DNA from: Gloeopeniophorella convolvens
Taxonomy: Eukaryota; Basidiomycota; Agaricomycetes; Russulales
Direction: 5' to 3'
DNA: 30,234 nt
NCBI GenBank assembly: GCA_022496205.1
Contig: WTXD01000140.1
Location: 1-30,234, forward strand
Part shown: positions 8,811 to 18,619 of the stretch, piece after piece
Layout: the number at the start of each line of letters is the position of its first letter
How positions within the stretch are numbered: the stretch's first letter is position 1
Notes under the pieces: generated by a model
Told to the model about the DNA's origin: nothing
The model's database searches: none
What the model saw: the letters and a program-made list of their open reading frames with translations, nothing else
Program-made: the position numbers and the translations under genes

Positions 8811-9439
8811 AAAACGCCGCAGAAATCATGAAACGCTCTAGACCGACGGACCAGAACACAAATACAAAGAAGGAGATCTTGTCTGGCTAGAAGCAAAGAA
8901 CCTTCGTACAACACATCCAAAGGCAAAGTTAGCACCCAAACGTTATGGACCATTTAAAGTCATCACCTCCTACGCGGTCACCAGTAAACTCAAACTACCC
9001 GACCATTGGCACATTCACCCTGTCTTTCACAACTCACTCATTTCCCCATACAAAGAAACCACCGCTCACGGACCTAACTTTTCACACCCCACCTGAAATC
9101 ATTGACGATGAAGAAGGACACTACGAGATTGAAACAATTATCAAGAGCCGAACCACTAGAAACCGACGAGGCGTTCAATACCTTGTCAAGTGGAAAGGTT
9201 ACCCTGACTCTGAAAATTCATGGGTCCCTTACTCGGAAATGAAACACGCCATGGAAACTGTTCACTCATTCCACCAACGACACCCCTCTATGCCGCAACC
9301 ACCATCACTCGCTCATGACAGACTTATCAGTGCGCTTCAGGCGCAGCGCAATCATAAAGAGGGGATAATGTCACGAACACTAGGCCTCAAGGAGGTCGAA
9401 CTGCTCAGAACACTAGAGCAAATCCAGCCCTACCAGTAA
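8811..9439 (+). pseudogene. pol: pol copy 1: integrase tail with chromodomain
   Basis: C-terminal end of Pol. After further single-base losses (near 8845 and 9085) the frame reaches a chromodomain: YEIETIIKSR, then VQYLVKWKGYP and SENSWVPYSEM with the aromatic residues of the methyl-lysine cage. This identifies the element as a chromovirus; such domains direct integration to marked chromatin. The frame runs through the polypurine tract (KEGIM) into the 3' LTR and stops at 9437-9439; in copy 2 it stops just inside the LTR. Confidence 0.9.
9355..9368 (+). other. 3' polypurine tract, copy 1
   Basis: TAAAGAGGGGATAA immediately precedes the TG of the 3' LTR. It is the expected plus-strand primer and is conserved at 28667-28680 in copy 2. 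Confidence 0.85.
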
Positions 9440-10022
9440 ATACCCTACGCGTCGCTCACAATGCGACGCGTACCACTCACATTGCGACTACAAGTCGAAA
9501 TGCATCACGTGACCCTTCACCCCATTCCTCGCCCTACTCCCTAATGGCCAATTAACCCTGGAATACCCCCAAGATCCTGGACTAGGGATCTCTCAGAATG
9601 GCCATATTACTCGTCCCAAAGTAACCAGAACCTTGATCAAGGTGAAACACTTCATACGTCCTCTTTGGGACTCTAATCATCAAGAACTCCATGGGGCCTC
9701 AAGCCCCACTCTGCGATGGAATCTAAGAAGTGTATCAGAGAGGAGAGGCTATGGGGAATCCCCTCTGGAATATCCATCAGTAATTAGACCAGATTCGTCT
9801 GGGGGGTCTCCAGTAGTATATAAGACCCCCATGTATCGCCCAGTAGTCCTCAGACTGTCCATCTGTGGCACTCTCATCTGTACCTAGCACTGCAATAGCA
9901 CTGTTAGTGTGTTCCCTCTCTGCTCCTGCACATCGCAGCTCATCTTCTGTCTTTCCCCTTGTGACGCTCTCCAAACCCCTCTGCTATCCTCTCTGCACGC
10001 ACCCCGCGAGTGAGTCCTGACA
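9369..10022 (+). repeat. 3' LTR of chromovirus copy 1
   Basis: A complete 654-bp LTR with TGTCA...TGACA inverted ends. TATATAAG lies at 9817-9824 and the AGACTGTCCA segment follows it. U3 contains a perfect inverted repeat with two ACGCGT hexamers (9446-9472) and the palindrome TCACGTGA (9505-9512). The sequence changes abruptly to antisense copia RNase H at 10023. Confidence 0.96.
9446..9472. promoter_or_regulatory. Inverted repeat with two ACGCGT boxes in the LTR U3
   Basis: Arms 9446-9455 and 9463-9472 are perfect 10-bp inverted repeats around a 7-nt loop, and each contains ACGCGT. In ascomycete yeasts this hexamer is the MluI cell-cycle box bound by MBF. The other LTR copies have lost its CpGs by transitions, so this copy may show the ancestral form. 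Regulatory function is inference. Confidence 0.4.
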
Positions 10023-11064
10023 GATACCATGCGGCTTGGTTGTCAGCATCGGTTAAGGCCATGTACTCAGCTTTAGTGGTGCTGAGGGCGATGGTCTTTT
10101 GCTTGTGTGAGGACCAAGAGATTGCACCTTCTGCTAGAAGGAATACATAGCCAGAGGTGGAACGATAGTCGTCTGGGTTGTCTCCCCAGCTTGAGTCAGA
10201 GTAACCATAGAGTCTGACCCCATTGGCCCCATCATAGCGAATGCGATAGTTAATAGTCTCTTTGAGGTATTTGAGGACATATTTTGCAAGGCTTAGATGT
10301 TTTTGTGAGGGATTTGCTGCGTACTGGGCAAGGCTTCCCACAGCAAAGGAAATGTCTAGTCTAGTGCTAAGGTTTGCATAGAGCAAACTTCTGATGAGAG
10401 ATTGATAGTACTGTCTCTCTTCAGTGAATGCTTCCTTATCTGACTTGACAAGGTGCACTTCGGCGCCAGCAGGAAGGGGGGTGAGGTTAGGATTGGCACC
10501 ATCTAGCTTGAATTGCTTCAGCTTGTGGAGGATATATCCAGACTGGTTGATCTCTAGGCAGCATAAGGGTCAATCACGAGTGATGCAAACCCTGAGGTAG
10601 GACTGGATTTCTCCAAGATCTATCATCTCATAGTGTGCACTAAGAGCAGCCTTGATGTGAGTAACCTCAGATAGGGAGTTCCCCATCAATGTGATGTCGT
10701 CAACTTATAGAATAATGATGATTTTTATATCCCCCCCACGTTGAAGATACACATAGATCCCAGCATCTGAGACCGTGCATGTGAAGCCAAGTCCCTTAAG
10801 AACTCCATGGAATTGCAAGTTCCATGTGCGTGAAGCTTGTTTGAGACCATAGATTGCCTTTTTAAGGCGGCAGACCTTGTTCTCCTGGCCTGGTACTACA
10901 AAACCTTGTGGTTGCTCCATATAGATTTCTTCATCCAGGTTGCCATGAAGGAACGCCAACTTGACATCCATCTGGTGGATTTCCCAATCCTCTAGCGCAG
11001 CTAACGCTAGCAAGAGTCATAGTGACTCAAACCTGGCAATTGGAGAGAAGGTTTTGTCGTAGTC
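10023..11064 (-). pseudogene. pol: copia pol: RT palm/thumb and RNase H, broken
   Basis: Downstream part of the copia RT, after the solo LTR. Motifs in coding order: DYDKTFSPIARFESL, HQMDVKLAFLHGNLDEEIYM (catalytic Asp of the first block), QPQGFVVPG, CRLKKAIYGLKQASRTW, then the active site where Tyr of YVDD is replaced by a TAA stop (10705-10707) and VDDITLMG follows. Then LEINQSGYI, RSLLYANLSTRLDISFAV and the RNase H block GYSDSSWGDNPDDYRSTSGY with ALSTTKAEYMAL. Stops also lie at 11017-11019 and 10570-10572. The coding sequence is severed at Ala-Trp-Tyr by chromovirus copy 1. Confidence 0.93.
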
Positions 11065-11719
11065 TGTCACGAACACTAGGGCTTTAAGAAGGTCGAACTG
11101 CTCAGAACACTAGAGCAAACCCAGCCCTACCAGTAAACACCCTATGCGTCACTCACAATGCGATGCGTACCACACACATTGCAACTACAAGTCAAAATGC
11201 ATCACGTGACCTTTCACCCCCATTCCTCACCCTACTCTCTAATGGCCAATTAACCCTGGAATACCCCTAAGATCCCAGACTAGGGATCTCTCAGAATGGC
11301 CATATTACTTGTCCCAAAGTAACCAGAACCTTGATCAGGATGAAACACTTCATGCGTCCTCTTTGGGACTCTGATTATCAAAAACTCCATGGAGCCTCAA
11401 GCCCCACCCTGCAATGGAATCTGAGAAGTGTATCAGAGAGAAGAGGTTATGGGGAATCCCCTCTGGAATCCCCATCAGCAATTAGACCAGATTCGTCTGA
11501 GGAGTCTCCAGTAGTATATAAGACCCCCATGTATCGCCCAGTGGTCCTCAGACTGTCCATCTGTGGCACTCTCATCTGTACCTAGCACTGCAATAGCACT
11601 GTTAGTGTGTTCCCACTCCATTCCTGCATATCGCAGCTCATCTTCTGTCTTCCCTTTGTGACGCTCTCCAAACCCCTCTGCTATCCTCTCTGCATGCACA
11701 CCGCGAGTGAGTCCTGACA
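11065..11719 (+). repeat. Solo LTR of the chromovirus family within copia RT
   Basis: A 655-bp LTR with TGTCA...TGACA ends, flanked on both sides by the 5-bp target duplication TAGTC (11060-11064 and 11720-11724). Removing the LTR and one duplicate rejoins the copia RT frame exactly (RID before, YDKTFSP after). No internal chromovirus sequence remains, so it is the product of LTR-LTR recombination. TATATAAG is at 11515-11522. Confidence 0.97.
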
Positions 11720-13444
11720 TAGTCTATCCTAGGGACTTGTGTAAAGCCCTTTGCCACCAACCGAGCTCAAAAGCGTCCGTCTGCTTTGAGCTTGAAAACC
11801 CATTTGGATTTTACAGCTTTGCGACCTGCAGGGAGATCCATTAACTCCCATGTGCCATTCTTGGCAAGAGCGTCCATTTCATATTGGCACACTTCAGTCC
11901 ATTCCTCCGCGTTTTCAGACCGCACTGCCTCTTTATAAGTGGCAGGATCTTCACCAATTGCAGCTGCTAGTAGTTCTGCAATTCTCAGACGTCCAGACTG
12001 GAACTCAGCATTATCTCCAGAGTAGTACCTGGGGTTAGGACAATGCAGGCGCGCAGTGTGCCGCACAGGCCTAGCCTCGTCCATTTCCCTAAGTAGCCGG
12101 CTATGCTGCTCGGCATCCCCCTGCATTTGCTCAGGAGTTGGGTGGGGTGGATCTACTACTGGTGGCTGAATCATAGGTTCCAGTCTTTCCATATGTGGAG
12201 ATACCACAGCTGGCTGGTGGACTGGCCGTGTTGTGCGTCTTTGAGGGGTCTGAGGGACCAGTGTTTGTCTGAATAGAGGTGGAGGGGTGACAGGTCGCTG
12301 TACAATGAAGGGGTTTTTTTCCTGTTTTTCTTCCTTTGCAGGTGGATTAGGCGGCGCAGGAGAGGGAACAGGAGGTGGTGGAGGCGGTGGATTCACCAGT
12401 GGGATAGTAAGTTGTACCGTTGGCACTGGTAAGACAACTGGGGCTGTTTGGAGAACAGTAGAGGACGGCTCAGGCCTCTGCTTAGATGGGAATGTGCTCT
12501 TATCAAAGGTCACATCATGGGACACTTCAATAGAGTGAGTACGTCCATTCCATAGTCAGTAGCCCTTAGAACCCGACTCGTACCCAACAAACGTGGTCTC
12601 AATCGCCTTAGCGTTAAGTTTCCTACGCTTGTCACTAGGCACATGTTTATATGCCAAGCATCTGAAGACGCGAAAGTAAGAGACATCAGGAGTGTGACCA
12701 GCACTCCAGCGCTCAATGGGTGTGCACCACTCAAGCGTTCTGGTAGGTGTATGGTTACAGATGTGCACAGCAGCGCCTACCGCTAATTCCCAGAAGCTGA
12801 AAGACAGTCCAGCATGGTGTAGCATGGACAGTGCCTTATCCATAATGGTGTGGTTAAACCGCTCGGCTTTACCATTCTGCTGAGGCGACCCTGGCATTGT
12901 GGTGTGATGCTCAATTCCCTTCTCCGTGAGGATCTCCTTGATAGTGCCTGACAGGTACTTGCCACCTCGGTCTGAATGCAGAGCCTTTAGTGATTGAGTG
13001 GTTTAGGTTTCCGCCCATGCTAGGAACTTCCTGAAGGCTGCAGCAAACTGATCCTTGGTTTTAAGGTAAAAGACGACTGCATGGCATGAGTAGTTGTTTA
13101 TAAAAGTGGCTGTGTACCGGGCACCTTGGATGGAGTCCTTCTGCATAGGCCCCACAAGATCACTGTGAACGATCTCTAGGATGCGAGTGGCCTTTTTGGA
13201 GGAGTGAGGGAAGGGAAGTTGTGTGCTCTTGCCAAATTCACAAGCCGGACAAGGAGCGGAGGGCACAACTGAGCTATCAAGTGCAAGACCCTTGACAGAG
13301 TCTGCATGGCACTTTAGGGTTTCATATGATACATGACCCATGCGCTGATGTCAGAGGTCCAAAGTGAGGGCAGTGGACCCAACATGTGCATTGAGGGACT
13401 GTACTGAGGCGTTGATATCCTGAGTCCAGCTAGAAATGTGGACC
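11720..13444 (-). pseudogene. pol: copia pol: integrase and N-terminal RT
   Basis: In coding order: the gag-pre-integrase block ending HQRMGHVSYETLKCHAD, the zinc-binding residues CPACEFGK, first catalytic Asp in EIVHSDLVGP, second in ALHSDRGGKYLS, and Glu in NGKAERFNHTIMDKAL, followed by the C-terminal FRVFRCLAYKHVP and FVGYESGSKGY blocks. A Pro-rich linker (about 12280-12500) precedes the RT start EWTEVCQYEMDALAKNGTWEL and KSKWVFKLKADG. Internal stops lie at 13351-13353, 13003-13005, 12556-12558 and 11767-11769; at least two look like Trp codons changed to TGA. The frame is otherwise continuous. Confidence 0.93.
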
Positions 13445-13956
13445 GAGGGGAGTTGCTATAGTCGCCAGGGGTGATGGGATAAGGATTGGGTAGTCGGATG
13501 AGCAATAGGATGAGCTAGTGACTGCGAGGATCCGCTCGGAAATGCAAGGAAAGGACCTGAACTCACAGGAACACAACCTGAAGCTGACCCGAAGGTCCTG
13601 GAAGGCCTCCGGCCCTCCAAAGAGTGAGAGAGAGTCTCTGAACGTGACGCAGACCCAAAATGAGATGGGAGCACCGGGGAAAGGAAGCTTTTTGATCCAA
13701 AACACTACAGGATGCAGTACTACTGACTACGTGGGAACCCGAAGCCAAATCCGGTAGGTACAAGGGTTTCCTGCGACTCGAAAGTGTAAAGGAACCAGGA
13801 AGGAAAAGGAAGTAAAGGGAACCACAATATACAAATGTACAGGCTCGCATCTGCGCTCAAGGGCAGTCTGGGGTCACATCCTTTGCTACCCAGCTCAACC
13901 CGATCGCTTCGCAGGGCAAAATACCCAGATCCGAGGTTTCCGAGCGTAGAGACCGC
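13445..13956. mobile_element. Unidentified insert of about 512 bp within copia
   Basis: The copia frame breaks between the protease C-terminus (LYWLDA, near 13968) and the gag-pre-integrase block (HISSWTQDINASVQSL, near 13440). GGTCCA (coding strand) lies at both edges (13957-13962 and 13439-13444); removing the insert and one copy restores the frame. A GT...AG pair at 13967-13456 would also remove 512 bp in frame, but an intron would be lost on retrotransposition. No TG...CA ends with a matching duplication and no recognisable ORF were found. Exact boundaries are uncertain. Confidence 0.5.
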
Positions 13957-15269
13957 TGGACCCTAACAGCATCTAACCAGTAAAGATTGCCTTCTAAGTA
14001 GCCCGTTGCAACATGACTCTGGTTGACAGAGATTTTAAAGGAGCGTTCCTCAAACGTGACAGTGGCCCCTTTCTGTGCTAGAGCACGCGTAGATATAAAG
14101 TGTGTCTTGACATTTGGAATATGCAGCACATTATTGAGGGTTATCATGGAGTTCTGTCCTGTTTTGAAGACGATGGTGCCAACATCATATTGCTCAACTG
14201 TAGAGTTGTCTCCCAGGCTTATACTGCCTTTGGTGAGGGAGTAGTCTGTGAAGTCGGAGCGATAGGGAGTGATATGGTGTGTTGTGCCAGAGTCCATCAT
14301 CCAGCGGGATTGCACAGAGGCATAAAGGGAAACACGCAGTTCATTATCCACCTCCTGAATAGTGGTGGTGGTAGGTACTAGTACATGCGCGTTGGCGAAC
14401 TTGTTACTGTCTGCCACCTTGTTGCCCTTGGCATCCACCTTCCCATCCTTGATGTCCTTTAGCATTTTGCGACATTCAGGGTGGATGTGACCCTGTTTCT
14501 TGCAGTAGTGGCAAGTCATATCCTTTTTCTTGGACTTGTCTTTGCCCTTGCCCTTGATGAGCGCCCTGGTCGCATTGAGAGAGCTGTTGGACTGACAGCG
14601 CGTTTCCTCATTAAGGATTGTTTGCGTGATTTTGTCATGCTCTAGCTTTGAGGGCAAGCTGGCAGCGAGGAGGGTTGAGGCCACCATGTTGTATGACGAT
14701 GGTATGGCCTGAAGGAGGATGAGGCAGAACTGGAGGTCAGAGACCCCCATGCCTGCAGAGGTGAGGTTGTTCCTCAGCGCGTTCAGAACATTGAGTTGTT
14801 CTGTCATTGGCTTGAAGTCGTCCAGCCACGCTTGGGTCAAGCTGACCTAGTTGTTGAAGGCTGTAGTGGCCCCAACGCCCGCATAGGTTTCCCTAAGCTT
14901 TTCCCACTTCTGTGCCACTGTGGGGTAAGTGGCGTCGCTCTCAATGGAGCTCCAGATGGTGTAGGCCATGTGGGACATAAAGTATCCCTTCATGATGCCT
15001 TGGGCCGTGTCCCAGTCTTCTTGGGTGACATGGGATGGCATGGCATGGATCTCCAAGAGTCCGCCAAGGTTTGCCATCATGAGTAGGCCTTTGAACGAGG
15101 TAGACCACTCATTCCAGTTGGAGCCTTCAAACTTGTTGCCCGGGTTGGGCGTGAGCTTCATGTCCTTGAGGTTGAGTCTCAAGGACATGGTGGAGGCAGG
15201 AAGGGAAGCAGTTTGTTGCGTCGGCTGCGCAGGAAGAGAGGAGGATTGAGGAGGAGGTGTCGACAACAT
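13957..15269 (-). pseudogene. gag-pol: copia gag and protease
   Basis: Starts at the ATG ending at 15269. A short Pro/Ser-rich leader is followed by the gag block KFEGSNWNEWSTSFKGLL and, after a TAG at 14847-14849, LTQAWLDDFKPMTEQL and LQAIPSSYNMVASTLL, typical of the UBN2/copia gag family. A Lys-rich patch and CCHC knuckle CHYCKKQGHIHPEC come next (about 14475-14520), then the protease site WMMDSGTTHHITPY (about 14290-14310) and the block VLHIPNVKTHFIS. Protease coding ends at GNLYWLDA, where the insert begins; the open frame running on to 13857 is insert sequence. Confidence 0.92.
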
Positions 15270-15405
15270 GTTGTCAGAAAAGTGATGGTAAGGTCTGTTG
15301 CCGAGGAGCAGTCAGCAACAGTGCTGGTGCAGAGAAGATGTAGATGCCTCCTGCGCATGTGAACTTGTATCACTGATTATAATGACCAGTCCTCAGAGCC
15401 CATGA
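15270..15405 (-). other. copia leader between gag and the lost 5' LTR
   Basis: 136 bp upstream of the copia gag start with no reading frame. At its outer end the coding strand begins TCATGGGCTCTGAGG; TGGGCTCTGAGG could be the primer binding site just after a lost LTR, but no matching tRNA was established. The chromovirus copy 2 LTR begins at 15406. Confidence 0.45.
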
Positions 15406-15522
15406 TGTCACAAACACTAGGGCTTCAAGGAGATCGAACTGCTCAGAACACTAGAGCAAACCCAGCCCTACCAGTAAACACCCTATGCGTCACTCATAAT
15501 GTGACGCATACCACTCACATTG
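15406..15522 (+). repeat. 5' LTR of copy 2, left part
   Basis: TGTCACAAACACTAGG and onward matches the first 117 bp of the LTR and stops at CTCACATTG, which is repeated at 18649-18657 where the LTR resumes after the MULE. Confidence 0.95.
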
Positions 15523-15551
15523 AGTCTTTGATTTTCGTCCACCTTCTCACG
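15523..15551 (+). repeat. Left terminal inverted repeat of the MULE
   Basis: Pairs with 18620-18648 in inverted orientation with 8 mismatches in 29. It borders the 9-bp target duplication. The 234 bp between it and the transposase ATG hold no other convincing gene; AT-rich TAAATAAACACAAATAAAG at about 15661-15679 is a possible promoter region. Confidence 0.9.
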
Positions 15552-15785
15552 GGTGCTGGAAGTAAGCGGGCCGGCGCTCCGGACCCGAGAGATCGGATGT
15601 GGAGACTCAGGACACTTTTGTGTCCTGGGACAAGAGTCCAAATTCCTGGAGTATAGTAGAGTAAATAAACACAAATAAAGTGTTTACCCGTGTGTCGTGT
15701 GTCTGTGTGTCCGGGTGAGCAGGGGAACACGGGGGGAGTGTGTCCTGAAGGCCCCCCGCCCCTTTCCCACTCCCCTGTCCTCAAA

Positions 15786-18401
15786 ATGGCAACGTTCATC
15801 ATTCCCGACGCTCCCGCCGACTTCCTGCCCAATCAAACACGTCGTCGAACCCGCGGAAATGAAGCCACCGAGGGAGAAGACCCGGCAACCTCCACGCGCA
15901 TCGGCAGCATTAGTCATGACCGCAAGAAGTTCTCGCTCGAATGGGACGATCTCACCGACTTCCAGGCTTGGCTCAAAGCCGAGCAGATGGACCATTCAAT
16001 AGAACTCATTTCCCATCACACAACCCGTTCAGAGGGACCGATCTGGCGGGAGCAGCGGGTCTATTCCTGTGCGCGCGGCGCGACAAAAGGGGAAGCCGCC
16101 TACCAACCCAAGCCCGACGCCAAGCACAAGGTACCAAAGAAGCGGACGGATTGCAAATGCAAAGTCATTATCAAACTCTATTGGCACGTCCCCACTGTGC
16201 TCGGCCGCTACGACGCCGAGCACAATCATGAGGTCGGCAAAGATAATCTCAGATTCACCCGTCTGTCGAATGAAACACAGGGCCTAGTCCTCGATCTACT
16301 TCGAATGCGAGTGGAGCCTAAGCATATCGTGCGTGTTATGTTCATTTCATGATTGCAATTGATCGCTAACGACTAAATCCTATTCTTAGCGGGCGCGCGT
16401 CCAATCACAGTACACGCCCGCCCATCGAGATTATCACATCTTGATGCGAGATATCTACAGAATGAAGCAGATTATTGAAAATCAAGAGATCCACCTCGAT
16501 CCAAATGACGCGACCTTGACTAGAACATGGGTCAGCAACCTTAGAGATGAGGGGAACAATGTGATCTACAAGGATAAGCACGATCTCCCCCCAGATGGCT
16601 CAGATCTTGCCCCAGACACCTTTGTCCTCTGCCTGCAGACCGAATGGCAGGTGGATGCTTTCCGGCGGCTCGGCAGCGCGTTCCTGGGGATCGACGCCAC
16701 TCACAACACCACTCAATATGTTGGATTGCAGCTATTCACGCTTCTGGTGCGAGATCATTAGGGCCACGGTACGTCTAATGCTTCATTTGGTGGACATACG
16801 CTTAACTTCCGCCCGCTAGGCATACCGGTAGCTTGGTTGCTGTCATCCAGTGGCACCCAGGTAACCATTCAGTGGTTCCTGAGTACAGTCAAGCAGTGGA
16901 GCCCGGAAATCTATCCATCAATTGTAATGACGAATTGCGAAGGTGCAAATTAATGCCATCAGAGCGGTTTTTCCAAGAGCTCGGATCCTATACTGCTGGT
17001 GGCATGTACTCCGTGCCATGCGGACACATTTCAATACGACCGAGTTCCCGGCTCTCTGGAAGCTTGTCAAAGACTGGGTAAGGATCTCGGATCCCATCAA
17101 GTTCTATGAAATCTGGGCAACGATCCAGACCAATCCTGCCTTTCCTGAAAGTGTTGTATCTTATCTCAGAGACAAATGGATGCCAGATGTACAGATGTGG
17201 TCCGCGATCTCAAGGCAGCGGCGCAGGATCTTTGAAGAAGGTGATACAAATATGCTTATTGAGTCGTAAGTAATCTTATCTACTACAAGATCAGTCATGC
17301 ACGATACAATCTGATGTATGATCTAGCTATCACCATGTACTCAAGTCTACCTGGCTTGAGGGGAAGCGCAATCGCCATCTAGATCACCTCGTTTACACGC
17401 TTGTCAAGTGCATGTTGCCGAGTTACCATAGCCGCCACGAGAGCCAGATCCTTGGCTTCGATGGTCCGGACCTCGCGGAGGCGCGCCGTAATGAGATCCT
17501 GAAACGTGCACCGGAAATTAGCAAAGAAGCGGTTGCCAAACATAATGACGGGCGCTTTTTCGTAAAAGCATATGTCGTGGATCTGCTCAATTGCCAATGT
17601 AGCTGCTTGGACTGGCCTAGAATTGAGTTCTGCAAGCACCTTGCAGTGGTTGGCTACCATTTTGAGGGGCCACAGGCGTACAGGGAACGAATTACTAACA
17701 AGTTCAAGAAGCCGCTTCCCAAAAAGGCTAAAGCTCCCGGAGCGCAAAGCATGGAAGCGAGAAGCGATGACAGCGCTGCAATGGCTGCGATGGCAAGCGA
17801 TATTATGTCGCTGTCGCAGCAATTGGTGTCGGTGGATTCATCTCCCTCCGTGCTCCAGTCGCTCAGGACCGCCTGGAACCAATTATCCGCTGCGCTCGTC
17901 TCTACCCAGGCACATGGTCGACCCACGCTTCCCACTGCTGAGCCGATCGCCCCAAATCAACACAGTTGGTCCAAGACGTCTACAACTATGGGAGTCAGAC
18001 GCGCTCCAAAATGGAAGGCACCCACGGAAGACTCGGCCCCAGCGGTTGATCTCATCGGCAAGATCAACCGGAAACGGGCACGCGATACCGGCTCCCACAA
18101 CGACCCTCGCCAGGAGGAGCTCAACGACCCCTACGGCGGCAGGGAGAAGTCTGGCGCACGAGCCAAAGATGACGCGCGCACCGCCGCCGCCAACGCCAAG
18201 GCCCGCGCCAACGCCGCCGCCCTCGCTAGCATGGCACCACCACTCAGCCTGGCCGACTTACTCCCGCGCCCCCTCCCTTCGGGCTCGCAACTCCCTCCCG
18301 CGCGTCCCAATATGGCAATCCCCCAAACTCAGGGCTATCCAGCAGCTAACTACATGTATGCTTACCCCCACTCTGCATTCGGCTTTCCTAGCACTCAGTA
18401 G
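15786..18401 (+). pseudogene. MULE transposase, four exons, one stop and one frameshift
   Basis: Cut-and-paste transposase of about 813 codons. Exons inferred from protein continuity and splice sites: 15786-16328, 16390-16768, 16820-17265 and 17327-18401, with introns of 61 bp (GTGCGT...TTAG), 51 bp (GTACGT...CTAG) and 61 bp (GTAAGT...CTAG). Start ATG in AAAATGG. Domains: FAR1/WRKY-GCM1-type zinc finger with C95, C123 and H146/H148; MULE DDE core with first Asp in GIDATHNTTQ (about residue 283), the G-IPVAWLLSSSG block and CWWHVLRAM; SWIM zinc finger CQCSCLDWPRIEFCKHL near 17590-17640; a long low-complexity Ala/Pro-rich tail. Defects: TAG at 16759-16761 where Trp is expected, an extra base near 16940, and Asn instead of the expected second catalytic Asp (IVMTN). 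Probably recently inactivated. Confidence 0.88.
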
Positions 18402-18619
18402 ATAGCTCACTTCAATAGCACAATAAAAGTGTTTTATTTTACTCTACATGTGTGCCATACAAACATACAAAGAGCTTCAAAAAAGCGGCCCAACTGGAGC
18501 CCAACTCTACCTTGAAGATGTTGCCAGTTGCTTGGGACAGCGGGGTCCGAACCCGCGTGGCAGCTCAGCCGAGGCCAAGCGGGTGGGACCGGACGGGACG
18601 GGAAGAATCGGACTGGGGT
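18402..18619 (+). terminator. 3' untranslated part of the MULE
   Basis: AATAAA at 18422-18427, 21 bp after the transposase stop, followed by a T-rich stretch, is a plausible polyadenylation signal. The rest is GC-rich with a hairpin-forming stretch around 18541-18556. No gene seen. Confidence 0.5.

Larger units (their letters stand above)
1..10022 (+). mobile_element. Ty3/gypsy chromovirus, copy 1 (left end outside window)
   Basis: LTR retrotransposon with the order LTR, unknown ORF-A/B/C, gag, protease, RT, RNase H, integrase, chromodomain, LTR, which is the Ty3/gypsy chromovirus order with extra sequence before gag. The internal region is 8876 bp (493-9368). By comparison with the 3' LTR the first 160 bp of the 5' LTR lie left of the window. 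The right end abuts minus-strand copia RNase H coding sequence at 10023, so this element inserted into the copia element; a 5-bp duplication GATAC is expected at its unseen left end. All long reading frames carry single-base deletions relative to copy 2, so it is probably not autonomous as sequenced, although most catalytic residues survive. Confidence 0.93.
10023..15405 (-). mobile_element. Ty1/copia element, decayed and interrupted
   Basis: On the minus strand the order is gag with zinc knuckle, protease, integrase, RT, RNase H, which is the Ty1/copia order. When the inserts are removed, one reading frame runs from 15269 to 10023 with about eight in-frame stops (ends near 14847, 13351, 13003, 12556, 11767, 11017, 10705, 10570) and no frameshift. 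The RNase H is cut off by chromovirus copy 1 at 10022. Neither copia LTR is visible; the upstream end is replaced by the LTR starting at 15406. Confidence 0.92.

Noticed and set aside
12287..12538. A plus-strand Gly-rich frame in the copia region
   Set aside because: It is the complement of the Pro-rich linker between copia integrase and RT on the minus strand.
13518..13850. Open frames on both strands within the 512-bp insert
   Set aside because: Short, without motifs, and overlapping each other; nothing supports coding.
13456..13967. The copia insert as a spliceosomal intron
   Set aside because: The donor GTTAGG is poor and no clear branch point is visible. An intron would be removed on retrotransposition unless gained afterwards, so insertion is preferred, although the frame is compatible.
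18541..18556. A tRNA-like T-arm (GCGGG, 7-nt loop TTCGGAC, CCCGC) on the minus strand in the MULE right end
   Set aside because: No D arm, anticodon arm or 7-bp acceptor stem at the right distance; possible flanking pairing is too short for a tRNA. Best treated as a hairpin.
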